DNA of 35,767 nt from VRUB01 sp046758085. Its GTDB lineage: Bacteria > Pseudomonadota > Gammaproteobacteria > Acidiferrobacterales > SPGG2. The position numbers were made by a program, and so were the translations under genes. Below the pieces are notes generated by a model. The model made no database searches. It saw only the letters and a program-made list of their open reading frames with translations, and was not told the origin of the DNA. The number at the start of each line of letters is the position of its first letter. Positions within the stretch are counted from its first letter, which is position 1. The stretch is from assembly GCA_046758085.1 (NCBI GenBank), contig JBHHZP010000018.1, positions 1 through 35,767 on the forward strand. Reading direction: 5' to 3'. Positions 1 through 7,588 of the stretch are shown here, piece by piece.

Positions 1-502
1 CGAGGACAACCACCTCGGGTTTGTGGACTAACGCCTGTGCGATCAAGACGCGACGTTTCATCCCGCCGGATAATGAACGCATGTTGGCATCTACTTTGTC
101 AGACAGTCCCAGGGTGTCCATCAGCTCGTCTATCCACGTGTCATTCGCGCGACCCAAACCAAAGTAGCCAGATTGGATACGCAGCACCTCGCGCACGCTA
201 AAGAAGGGATCGAAGACCAGCTCCTGGGGTACGATCCCCAAGCAGTGTCGCGCCCGGCGGTAACCGCGTACGCTGTCGTGCCCCAGCACCGACACGCTTC
301 CGGAGTCACAACGCGTGAGGCCAGCGATAATATTGATCAGCGTGGATTTTCCGGCACCATTGGGCCCGAGCAGGCCAAAAAACTCGCCCCGGTCAATAGA
401 CAGGGTTATGCCCTTGAGCGCAAAGACACCCGGGAAGTGTTTCTTCACACCAGAGATCGCAATTGCAGCAGACATTCCGATATCGGTTTGCACCACGTTC
501 AT
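1..502 (-). CDS. ABC transporter ATP-binding protein, YadG-like (partial, runs off left edge)
   Basis: Only the N-terminal part of this ATPase subunit is in the window. Walker A (GPNGAGKST, about residues 46-54) and the signature LSGGMKR are visible; the Walker B aspartate lies beyond the edge. The Q-loop region reads VPQELVFDPFFSVRE, closely resembling the YadG/NodI type of exporter ATPase, whose gene is usually followed by an ABC-2 permease gene; here that would lie off the left edge. Two in-frame ATGs are possible (502 and 475). The first gives nine extra residues and neither has a strong ribosome site. The gene is divergent from the lpt run. Family is secure, substrate unknown. Confidence 0.85.
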   Translation of the reverse strand, partial: MNVVQTDIGMSAAIAISGVKKHFPGVFALKGITLSIDRGEFFGLLGPNGAGKSTLINIIAGLTRCDSGSVSVLGHDSVRGYRRARHCLGIVPQELVFDPFFSVREVLRIQSGYFGLGRANDTWIDELMDTLGLSDKVDANMRSLSGGMKRRVLIAQALVHKPEVVVL

Positions 503-791
503 TCAGCCGATCCCTACCTGTGGTCGGCACGCCAGGCGAGACAACACGCGCGCCTCGCTACAACCGGATCCATAGGATATCGCGGCTCATTTATATATAC
601 TGACCAGCTACTCTTGTACTGCCCGGACAAAGCGGCATTCATGACGGACAGTTGCCGCGGACTTGCAGTTACATTATGGGAATTCTCGGCGCAATAGGCC
701 AGGTCCTTTTTATGAGCGGTAACTTAAGCACGGGCACCGCAGCCGCCATGGGTGCGGTGCGCGTGACAACGGGCAGGGTTGTCTGATTGCT

Positions 792-1223
792 ATGTATTGG
801 AGCTCGAGGAAAATCCTGTTGGCCGTTTTCTTGGCGGGGGCCGCTGCGGCTTCTTGGTGGCTATCGCAATTCGTGAGCGGCGAAAAACCGGCCATGGCGA
901 TCACGCAGAGTAATGACCCCGATTACGTCATGAGCAGTGCCCGGGTGACGGTGATGAATACCGAGGGTAAGCTCAGGCACACGCTCACAGCAGAGCTTAT
1001 GCAACATTATCCGAAGACGAACACCGTACGCCTGACCAAACCCTACCTGGTGCAGCACGACGCGGTGCCCGCCCCTACCCACACGTGGGCTGATTCCGCA
1101 TGGCTTGACAAGAGCAAAAAGGTGATCATCATGACAGGAAACGTGCGGATCGTGCGAGAGAAGAGTCCGACCTACCGCGGTGCCGAGATATCGGCGACGA
1201 AAGCCCGTATTCTGCTGAACTGA
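792..1223 (+). CDS. lptC: LptC, LPS export ABC transporter periplasmic protein (short C-terminus)
   Basis: LptC anchors in the inner membrane and passes lipopolysaccharide from LptB2FG to LptA. The 143-aa product has an N-terminal membrane segment (about residues 7-27) and the start of the periplasmic beta-jellyroll, with the family-like stretches NDPDYVMSSARVTVMNTEG and KSKKVIIMTGNVRIVRE. It is followed by lptA and lptB, the conserved order. E. coli LptC is 191 aa; here translation stops at TGA 1221-1223, where about 45 further residues are expected, and only about 56 bp remain before lptA. That missing part is the end that contacts LptA in known systems. No kdsD or kdsC lies upstream, unlike E. 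coli. Confidence 0.85.
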   Translation: MYWSSRKILLAVFLAGAAAASWWLSQFVSGEKPAMAITQSNDPDYVMSSARVTVMNTEGKLRHTLTAELMQHYPKTNTVRLTKPYLVQHDAVPAPTHTWADSAWLDKSKKVIIMTGNVRIVREKSPTYRGAEISATKARILLN

Positions 1224-1279
1224 TCGGTCGTCCCACACCGCTCACGACGATTGTTCACCACCAACACACCTACAGCGAT

Positions 1280-1819
1280 ATGCGATCAAGCTTAAAAAAA
1301 ATCGGAGGGCTCGCGTTGTTTGCCGTAAGCATGGCAGTCTATGCTGAAACACCGAAAATATTGGATACGGGTGTACCAATACAGGTGTATGCGCGCAGCA
1401 TAGAAATGAACGATCGGACCGGTGTCACCTTATATCGCGACGAGGTATCCATAATAGATGGACCGTTGTCTATCGATGCCGATCTCGCCGAAACCCGGAT
1501 GGAAAAGGGCGAGATCCAGACCTTCACTGCGTTCGGAAAACCTGTGGTAATTAATCACGTTCCTGTGGGTAAAAAGAAAAAGCTACATGCCACGGCAGCC
1601 CGCGTGGACTACTACGTCGAAAGCCAGCAGCTCGAGATGTTCGGTGATGTCAGATTGGAGCAGGAGGGTTCCGAGTTACGCTGTCCCGAACTCAAGTATG
1701 ATCTAAAGGCGGGACGATTCGTCGCAAAGGGCGGCAGCAACCAGCGGCGGTGCTCGATCTTTATTGCACCCAGAACCCGGTCACGCAGCAGTCCTGAGGA
1801 AGAGAAAAACAAGAAGTGA
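1280..1819 (+). CDS. lptA: LptA, periplasmic LPS-transport bridge protein
   Basis: LptA polymerises across the periplasm and carries LPS from LptC to LptD/E. The 179-aa protein has a signal peptide (about residues 1-22, ending VYA before ETPK) and an OstA-type beta-jellyroll with the repeat-like stretches IQVYARSIEMNDRTGVTLY, LHATAARVDYYVES and LEMFGDVRLEQEGSELRC. Length is close to E. coli LptA (185 aa). The C-terminal tail is basic and polar. Its TGA overlaps the GTG of lptB by 4 bp, so the two are translationally coupled. No good Shine-Dalgarno precedes the ATG at 1280. Confidence 0.93.
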   Translation: MRSSLKKIGGLALFAVSMAVYAETPKILDTGVPIQVYARSIEMNDRTGVTLYRDEVSIIDGPLSIDADLAETRMEKGEIQTFTAFGKPVVINHVPVGKKKKLHATAARVDYYVESQQLEMFGDVRLEQEGSELRCPELKYDLKAGRFVAKGGSNQRRCSIFIAPRTRSRSSPEEEKNKK

Positions 1820-2541
1820 GCACCTTAGCGGCCACGCACCTCAGTAAACAATACAAGGGGCGGCGAGTTGTCGATGACGTGTCGATTGACATAGCGACCG
1901 GCGATGTGGTTGGCCTGCTTGGGCCTAACGGTGCCGGCAAGACAACCTGCTTTTATATGATCGTGGGCCTGATTCCAATGGACAGCGGTAACATAACGCT
2001 TGACGATGAGCCTATCAGTCAGCTGCCCATGCACAAACGGGCGACACTGGGGCTTGGTTACTTGCCGCAGGAGCCCTCCGTTTTTCGCAGGCTCACAGTC
2101 GAAGACAACATCCTGGCAATACTGGAAACCCGCAAAGACATGGGCACAACGCAGCGTGCCGCGCGCTTGGAGGAGCTGCTGAACGATCTCCGTATTGCGG
2201 ACCGGCGTGACGCACTCGGTATCAGCCTGTCCGGGGGGGAGCGCCGGCGGGTGGAAATCGCGCGCGCGCTGGCGAGCGAGCCGCGCTTTATGCTGTTGGA
2301 TGAACCGTTCGCCGGCGTGGACCCGATCTCGATCGTTGAGATTCAGCAGTTAATCAGGCACTTACAAGAACTCCACATCGGCGTACTCATCACCGACCAC
2401 AATGTCAGGGAAACCCTTAAAATCTGTGATCGCGCGTATATTATGAGCGAAGGGCAGGTCCTGACAGCAGGCACTCCACAGGATATCCTATATAATGAAA
2501 GTGTGAGAAAAGTGTATCTTGGTGAAGACTTCAGTCTATAG
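1816..2541 (+). CDS. lptB: LptB, LPS export ABC transporter ATPase
   Basis: Cytoplasmic ATPase that powers LPS extraction with LptF and LptG, which are not in the window. The 241-aa length equals E. coli LptB. Walker A GPNGAGKT is at residues 36-43, then Q-loop YLPQEPSVFRRL, signature LSGGERRR and Walker B FMLLDEPFAGVDP. The TDHNVRET stretch carries the switch histidine typical of LptB. GTG start, overlapping the lptA stop (GTGA). The next gene, rpoN, begins 186 bp downstream, the conserved lptB-rpoN arrangement of proteobacteria. Confidence 0.97.
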   Translation: MSTLAATHLSKQYKGRRVVDDVSIDIATGDVVGLLGPNGAGKTTCFYMIVGLIPMDSGNITLDDEPISQLPMHKRATLGLGYLPQEPSVFRRLTVEDNILAILETRKDMGTTQRAARLEELLNDLRIADRRDALGISLSGGERRRVEIARALASEPRFMLLDEPFAGVDPISIVEIQQLIRHLQELHIGVLITDHNVRETLKICDRAYIMSEGQVLTAGTPQDILYNESVRKVYLGEDFSL

Positions 2542-2727
2542 CAACGCCAGTGCAACTCAGCTCCCGGGGGAGACGTGCGATTTTGCGCTGGACCAATACC
2601 CGCGCTGCGCAGGCATAGATCAGTCCGGACAGCTCTGGGGTTGACTTGTCGGTAGTGCCGGCATCAAGTCTGACAAGACCCGAGCGAGAAAACCCAGCTA
2701 GCCAAACAGAAATCAAGGTCTCATTCC

Positions 2728-4218
2728 ATGAAGCAGTCTCTTGACCTACAGCTGGGCCAGCATTTAACGATTACCCCGCAGTTGCAGCAGGCGATCCGCC
2801 TCTTGCAGTTATCATCCATCGAATTGCAGCAGGAGATCCAAGAGGCGCTGGAAACTAATCCGTTGCTGGAAGAGCGCGAGGACGATGCGCCTGAACAAAA
2901 AAGCGATGAAGCCGAGCAGGAGACCGACGGTACACCTGAGGCTGCGTTACCTGACAGCGGTTCGCTTCAGCCGACCGATATGGAGATGGATCGCGGGAAC
3001 GTGGACGACACACCCGATGGCGACGGCGATGGCGACTGGGGTGAAACTTTTGACGTACCGCTGTCCGCTGCATCGCGGGGGAATAACGATGATTTCCTTC
3101 CCGACATAGACGCGCGCAACAGCCCTCCGCAGACACTTCGTGATCATTTGCACTGGCAGATGCAGATGACGCCATTCTCCGATCTGGATCGCGCGATCGC
3201 ACTTGCGATTATAGACTCCATCAATGAGGATGGTTACCTCGCCTGCGGGCTGGAAGAGATTCGGCAGATACTGGCGCCAGACCAGGACGTTGAGCTGGAT
3301 GAGATAGAAGCTGTATTACACCAGATTCAAAATTTCGACCCCGCGGGCGTGGCAGCACGTGACTTGAGCGAATGCCTGCAACTGCAGCTTCGCACCATGG
3401 ACGCGGCCACACCTTATCTGCAGCAGGCCCGCGAGCTGGCAACGCCAGAATGCCTTGCTTTGCTCGCAAATCGCGATTACACGCAGCTACGCCGCCAGAC
3501 CAAGTCCCGTCAGGAGGATTTACAACAGGCGGTTTTGCTGATACGCCAGCTCAACCCTCGTCCCGGCGGCCGAGTACAGGCGAACCAGACGAACTATATC
3601 GTGCCGGATGTGATCGTACGCAAGCACAAAGGTGTCTGGCGAGCCGAGATGAACAGCGAGGTGGCGCCTCGTTTACGTATCAACCGCGAGTACGAAAAGT
3701 TGATCCACAGAGGCGACACCAGTGCCGATAACAGGTACTTGCAAGATCAGTTACAACAGGCGCGCTGGTTCATAAAGAGTTTGAATAGCCGTAACGAAAC
3801 CCTGCTCAAAGTCGCCCGCACGATCGTCGACCGGCAGCGTGCGTTCTTTGAGCATGGACCAGAGGCAATGAAGCCGCTCGTGCTGCATGATATCGCCGAG
3901 TCTGTCGGCATGCATGAATCCACCATCTCGCGGGTAACTACCAGTAAGTACATGTTGAGTCCGCGGGGCATATTCGAGCTGAAATATTTCTTCTCGAGTC
4001 ATGTTGGCACCGTCGATGGCGGGACCTGTTCCGCCACCGCTATCCGGTCACTGATCAAGAAACTCATAGAAAATGAGCCTTCATTGAAACCCATCAGTGA
4101 TAGTAAGATCGCCAAGATTCTGGAACAACAAGGTATTAATGTAGCAAGACGTACAGTTGCAAAATATCGCGAATCGATGAACATACCGCCATCGAACCAC
4201 AGAAAATCCATTGTTTGA
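2728..4218 (+). CDS. rpoN: RNA polymerase sigma-54 factor
   Basis: Sigma-54 directs RNA polymerase to -24/-12 promoters that need an ATP-hydrolysing enhancer-binding protein. The 496-aa protein has the glutamine- and leucine-rich region I (QLQQAIRLLQLS, about residues 18-29), an acidic linker (about 50-115), the core-binding domain, a helix-turn-helix region (about 388-410) and the RpoN box ARRTVAKYRE at 473-482. A 186-bp gap separates it from lptB, so it may have its own promoter; a TTGACT sits near 2648 but has no convincing -10. A candidate target promoter lies at the right end of this window. Confidence 0.98.
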   Translation: MKQSLDLQLGQHLTITPQLQQAIRLLQLSSIELQQEIQEALETNPLLEEREDDAPEQKSDEAEQETDGTPEAALPDSGSLQPTDMEMDRGNVDDTPDGDGDGDWGETFDVPLSAASRGNNDDFLPDIDARNSPPQTLRDHLHWQMQMTPFSDLDRAIALAIIDSINEDGYLACGLEEIRQILAPDQDVELDEIEAVLHQIQNFDPAGVAARDLSECLQLQLRTMDAATPYLQQARELATPECLALLANRDYTQLRRQTKSRQEDLQQAVLLIRQLNPRPGGRVQANQTNYIVPDVIVRKHKGVWRAEMNSEVAPRLRINREYEKLIHRGDTSADNRYLQDQLQQARWFIKSLNSRNETLLKVARTIVDRQRAFFEHGPEAMKPLVLHDIAESVGMHESTISRVTTSKYMLSPRGIFELKYFFSSHVGTVDGGTCSATAIRSLIKKLIENEPSLKPISDSKIAKILEQQGINVARRTVAKYRESMNIPPSNHRKSIV

Positions 4219-4235
4219 AATCGGGAGAATCATTG

Positions 4236-4565
4236 ATGCAGATTACGGTCAGCGGTCAACAAATGATGATTACCGAACCCCTGCGCGATTATGCATCGGC
4301 AAAAATGGGAAAGATCCAGCGTCATTTCGACCATGTCACAACGACCAATGTTGTATTGCATGTGGAGAAGAACCGGCATAAAGCGGAGGCGACCATTCAC
4401 GCGAAAGGGGCAACGTTACATGCCAACGCTGAAGGGGAGAGCATGTACGCGGCAATCGATTTCCTTGCTGACAAGCTGGACCGACAGGTACGTAAACACA
4501 AAGAGAAAACTACGAGGAACCATCATCGAAACAACAGGAGCACCAAAAACCTTAAGGGAGAATAG
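4236..4565 (+). CDS. hpf: Ribosome hibernation promoting factor, short HPF/YhbH type
   Basis: Binds the 30S decoding region and helps form inactive 100S ribosomes in stationary phase. The 109-aa protein begins MQITVSGQQMMITEPLRDY and has the beta-alpha-beta-beta-beta-alpha fold signature with a basic C-terminus. Short type: there is no C-terminal dimerisation domain. I chose ATG 4236, with GGGAG a few bases upstream, over an in-frame start at 4215 that would overlap rpoN and add seven unrelated residues. The rpoN-hpf-ptsN order is widely conserved. Confidence 0.95.
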   Translation: MQITVSGQQMMITEPLRDYASAKMGKIQRHFDHVTTTNVVLHVEKNRHKAEATIHAKGATLHANAEGESMYAAIDFLADKLDRQVRKHKEKTTRNHHRNNRSTKNLKGE

Positions 4566-4615
4566 GACCAGGAAATCGATGATGGCAGACTCCCTAACCA
4601 TGATCCAGACACAGT

Positions 4616-5092
4616 ATGCAGCTTCATGACATCCTCATACCCAAGCGGGTTACCTCCGGCATGCCTGCCACAAGTAAGAAGCGCGTACTCGAAAAAATCA
4701 GCGCCTTGTTGCGTGTGGGTGAGTCTGAGCTTGACCAGAACACTGCGTTTCAGTCGCTCGTGGAACGCGAGCGCCTCGGGAGCACCGGCATAGGCAATGG
4801 CGTTGCCCTACCGCACGGTCGCGTAAAGGGATTAAAAAGGGCAGTCGGGGCTTTTGCGACACTCGCACACGATATGGACTACGAGGCGGCAGATGGCAAG
4901 CCGGTCAACATGGTGTTTGCGCTGTTGGTGCCGGAGAATGCAAACGAAGAGCACCTTCAAGTGTTGTCCATAATCGCTGCTGTGTTTAGCGACCAGAACT
5001 TCCGTAGCCAGCTTCTCAAAGCGGGAAATGCACGACAGATATACCGCCTCATCACCCATCAAAACGATGTCGCTAGCCGAAGGGCCAGCTGA
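4616..5092 (+). CDS. ptsN: Nitrogen-regulatory PTS protein EIIA-Ntr
   Basis: Accepts phosphate from HPr and acts as a regulator (potassium, nitrogen and stress responses in other bacteria) rather than in sugar uptake. The 158-aa protein is a single EIIA-2-type domain; the phosphorylated histidine is visible in GVALPHGR (His67). ERERLGSTGIGNG matches the conserved strand before it. Follows hpf by 50 bp and precedes hprK by 15 bp. The ribosome site is weak. Confidence 0.95.
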   Translation: MQLHDILIPKRVTSGMPATSKKRVLEKISALLRVGESELDQNTAFQSLVERERLGSTGIGNGVALPHGRVKGLKRAVGAFATLAHDMDYEAADGKPVNMVFALLVPENANEEHLQVLSIIAAVFSDQNFRSQLLKAGNARQIYRLITHQNDVASRRAS

Positions 5093-5107
5093 CCTGCTTC
5101 GATCGTC

Positions 5108-6061
5108 ATGGTCCCTGCTCTGACCACCAGCGATCTGTTCGACATCCAGCGCACGTCATTAGAACTCAGTTGGATAGCAGGACAGGCAGGGAAGGATCGG
5201 CTGCTGGAATCCGCCACCGCCCCGTTTCCCGGCATGGCGCTAGTGGGTTACCTAAATCTCATCCATCCCAACCGCATCCAGGTTATCGCCGACATCGAGC
5301 TGCAGCATTTAAAGAGTCTGGCCAGCGATAGCCTTTCGCGAACGTTGCATGAGCTATTCTCCTGCGACCAGGTAGCCGCGATCATCGTGGCGAATGGCAA
5401 CAAGGTTACGCCGCCGCTGCGAGAGTATGCGGACCAATTCGGTCTACCGCTGTTTTCCACATCACTTCCAGGCCCGATGATCATTGAACACCTGCAGCAC
5501 TTTCTCACCCGGGCCTTAGCGCCCCGCATTACGCTGCATGGCGTCTATATGGAAGTGCTGGGTATGGGTGTCTTCATCACAGGCGAAAGCGGGATCGGGA
5601 AAAGTGAGTTGGCGCTCGAGCTACTCAGTCGTAACCACCGCCTGATCGCCGATGATGCCGTCGAGTTTGTTCGCGTCGGACCTGAGGTGCTCGTAGGCCA
5701 GTGTCCGGAAGAGTTCTCGGAGTACTTGGAGGTGCGCGGCCTCGGCATCCTTGACATACGGTCCATGTTTGGCGAGACCGCGGTGAGGCATAAGAAAAAA
5801 CTTCACCTCATCGTGCGATTGGAACGGATGAAGGACCGCGACCCCAGCAAGATTGACCGCCTCCAGGCTGAAACCATGATGCGACGGGTGTTGGATGTCG
5901 CGGTCCCAGAGGTGCTCTTATTTGTCGCGCCAGGGAGAAATTTAGCGGTGCTGGTTGAAACGGCAACGCGTTCTTATATTCTCCGAATGTGGGGTGTTAA
6001 CCCGCTAAATGAGTTTATGGAAAAACAGCAAACTACCATCGCTAAATCGAAGGACCGATGA
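5108..6061 (+). CDS. hprK: HPr kinase/phosphorylase
   Basis: Bifunctional enzyme that phosphorylates and dephosphorylates Ser46 of HPr. The 317-aa protein has the N-terminal HPrK domain (about 1-130) and a C-terminal kinase domain with Walker A GESGIGKS (159-166), the paired aspartates ADDAVEF (181-187) and the family signature EVRGLGILD (208-216). All catalytic features look intact, and the partner HPr here has Ser46. ATG overlap of 4 bp with rapZ (ATGA). HprK is absent from enterics but known in several beta- and gammaproteobacterial lineages with incomplete PTS. Confidence 0.96.
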   Translation: MVPALTTSDLFDIQRTSLELSWIAGQAGKDRLLESATAPFPGMALVGYLNLIHPNRIQVIADIELQHLKSLASDSLSRTLHELFSCDQVAAIIVANGNKVTPPLREYADQFGLPLFSTSLPGPMIIEHLQHFLTRALAPRITLHGVYMEVLGMGVFITGESGIGKSELALELLSRNHRLIADDAVEFVRVGPEVLVGQCPEEFSEYLEVRGLGILDIRSMFGETAVRHKKKLHLIVRLERMKDRDPSKIDRLQAETMMRRVLDVAVPEVLLFVAPGRNLAVLVETATRSYILRMWGVNPLNEFMEKQQTTIAKSKDR

Positions 6062-6912
6062 GTTTCTTCATCGTTAGCGGTCTTTCGGGCTCCGGTAAGA
6101 GCATCGCGCTTCAAGCCCTGGAAGACATGGGCTTTTACTGCATCGACAACCTGCCTGCCGCGATGCTCCCCGACGTAGCTAAGCAGATTACCAGCACCAA
6201 CAGTGATGCCCTAAAGAATGTCGCCATCGGCATTGATGCGCGAAATCGCGCCTTTCTCGGTGAGGTCCCCGGGAGCCTGGGGCAGCTCAAATCTCTGGGA
6301 ATCTCTTTCAGCATTGTTTTTCTCGAAGCTGAAGAATCGATGCTGGTTAAGCGATTCAAACAAACGCGGCGCCGGCATCCGTTAACAGACGACGACACAT
6401 CGCTGCTGGAAGCCATTCGCTTGGAGAAAATCATTCTTGAGCCGATTTCCTTTGCAGCCGCAGTCCGCATCGATACGACTCACACGACACCGTACGACTT
6501 GCGCCAGCAGGTACACGATTTCGCCGGTAGCCAGGAGCTTGAAGGCTTGACATTGCTGTTTGAATCCTTTGGGTTCAAGCATGGCACACCATTGGATGCC
6601 GACTTCGTTTTTGACATTCGGTGCCTGCCCAATCCGTACTGGGAAGCAGAGCTACGCAAGTATACGGGGCTTGACGAGCCGGTGGTGAGATTCCTGCAAC
6701 AGCATCCACAGGTGGATCAGATGTTCGAGGACATCCGGACATTTCTCAAATCCTGGCTTCCTTACTTCGAGAATGAGCAACGAAGCTACATGACAATCGC
6801 GATAGGTTGCACAGGCGGACAACATCGCTCCGTATATATGGTACACCGGCTGGCGGATTATTTCGCAGAGCAAGGCAGAACAACCCAAATTAGGCACCGA
6901 GAGCTGTCATGA
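6058..6912 (+). CDS. rapZ: RapZ, RNase adapter / nucleotide-binding protein (YvcJ family)
   Basis: In E. coli RapZ directs RNase E to the sRNA GlmZ and so controls glucosamine-6-phosphate synthase. The 284-aa length matches E. coli. Walker A GLSGSGKS is at 8-15, followed by YCIDNLPAAM; the C-terminal domain carries the conserved IGCTGGQHRSV stretch. Overlaps hprK and the downstream EIIA gene by 4 bp each. The RNA-adapter role is known only from enterics; in this lineage it is inferred. Confidence 0.95.
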   Translation: MSFFIVSGLSGSGKSIALQALEDMGFYCIDNLPAAMLPDVAKQITSTNSDALKNVAIGIDARNRAFLGEVPGSLGQLKSLGISFSIVFLEAEESMLVKRFKQTRRRHPLTDDDTSLLEAIRLEKIILEPISFAAAVRIDTTHTTPYDLRQQVHDFAGSQELEGLTLLFESFGFKHGTPLDADFVFDIRCLPNPYWEAELRKYTGLDEPVVRFLQQHPQVDQMFEDIRTFLKSWLPYFENEQRSYMTIAIGCTGGQHRSVYMVHRLADYFAEQGRTTQIRHRELS

Positions 6913-7322
6913 TCGGTTTAATGCTTCTCACGCAAGGCGACATCGGTACAGCCTTGATTGAAGCTGCGGAGCACATGCTCGGACACAGGCCGCCCTTACT
7001 CATAGCAATCGCCGCAAATAATGCGGACTCACCCGATCAGCTGGCAACAAACATCAAACAGAGGCTGGGTGAACTCGATCAAGGCCAAGGGGTGTTGATG
7101 TTGGCGGATATTTATGGGGCAACACACACCAACATGGCGCGCCAGTTTCTCAGGCAAGATAAAGTAGAAATGATAACCGGCGTGAATCTGCCTATGCTCA
7201 TCCGCGCGCTTAATTACCGGAAGCTACGACTCACAGAATTGATCGACAAGGCGCTGGCCGGCGGTGCGGGTGGAATCGTCTGCGCTTTCAGTACCACAAG
7301 TCCAGCCGAGATTGACCGATGA
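6909..7322 (+). CDS. PTS EIIA-Man family protein lacking the phosphorylated histidine
   Basis: The 137-aa protein is a single EIIA domain of the mannose family, of the type that sits between rapZ and ptsH in many proteobacteria. The fold motifs are clear: N-terminal GLMLLTQG, then GVLMLADIYGATHTN and VNLPMLIRAL. In the family the N-terminal motif reads T-H-G and the His receives phosphate from HPr. Here the codon is CAA, so residue 9 is Gln. Conversely the loop after the second strand, usually GATPSN or GGSPFN, reads GATHTN with a His at 73. The protein may be a non-phosphorylatable regulator or may use another acceptor. Overlaps rapZ and ptsH by 4 bp. Confidence 0.9.
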   Translation: MIGLMLLTQGDIGTALIEAAEHMLGHRPPLLIAIAANNADSPDQLATNIKQRLGELDQGQGVLMLADIYGATHTNMARQFLRQDKVEMITGVNLPMLIRALNYRKLRLTELIDKALAGGAGGIVCAFSTTSPAEIDR

Positions 7323-7588
7323 GATGCCAGACAATCACGATTCTTAACAGACTTGGCCTTCATGCGCGCGCCGCGGCCAAATTTGTCAGCCTGGCGTCAG
7401 AGTTCGAAAGCGAAATCACCCTGACACGGGACGGTAAACAGGTAAACGGTAAGAGTATTATGGGCATCATGATGCTGGCTGCGGGGCAACACGTCGTGCT
7501 GGAGCTGCACGTAGACGGCGCAGACGAAGAACAGGCGATGGCGAAGTTAAGCGCTCTGGTAAGTGAGCGCTTCGGAGAAGACGAGTAA
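7319..7588 (+). CDS. ptsH: Phosphocarrier protein HPr
   Basis: Small phosphocarrier that takes phosphate from EI at His15 and passes it to EIIA proteins. In the 89-aa sequence, LGLHARAAAKF places the catalytic His at residue 15, and NGKSIMGIMML places the regulatory Ser at residue 46, the site used by HprK. Both phosphorylation sites are therefore present. Its stop overlaps the ptsI ATG by one base (TAATG), so translation is coupled. It could equally be called NPr by function. Confidence 0.96.
   Translation: MRCQTITILNRLGLHARAAAKFVSLASEFESEITLTRDGKQVNGKSIMGIMMLAAGQHVVLELHVDGADEEQAMAKLSALVSERFGEDE

Noticed and set aside
173..697. Plus-strand reading frame of 174 aa across the ABC ATPase gene
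   Set aside because: It is antisense to a clear ABC transporter ATPase with intact Walker A and signature motifs, and its own sequence resembles nothing.
2641..2680. TTGACT upstream of rpoN as a sigma-70 -35 box
   Set aside because: No acceptable -10 at 16-18 bp; left out of the feature list.
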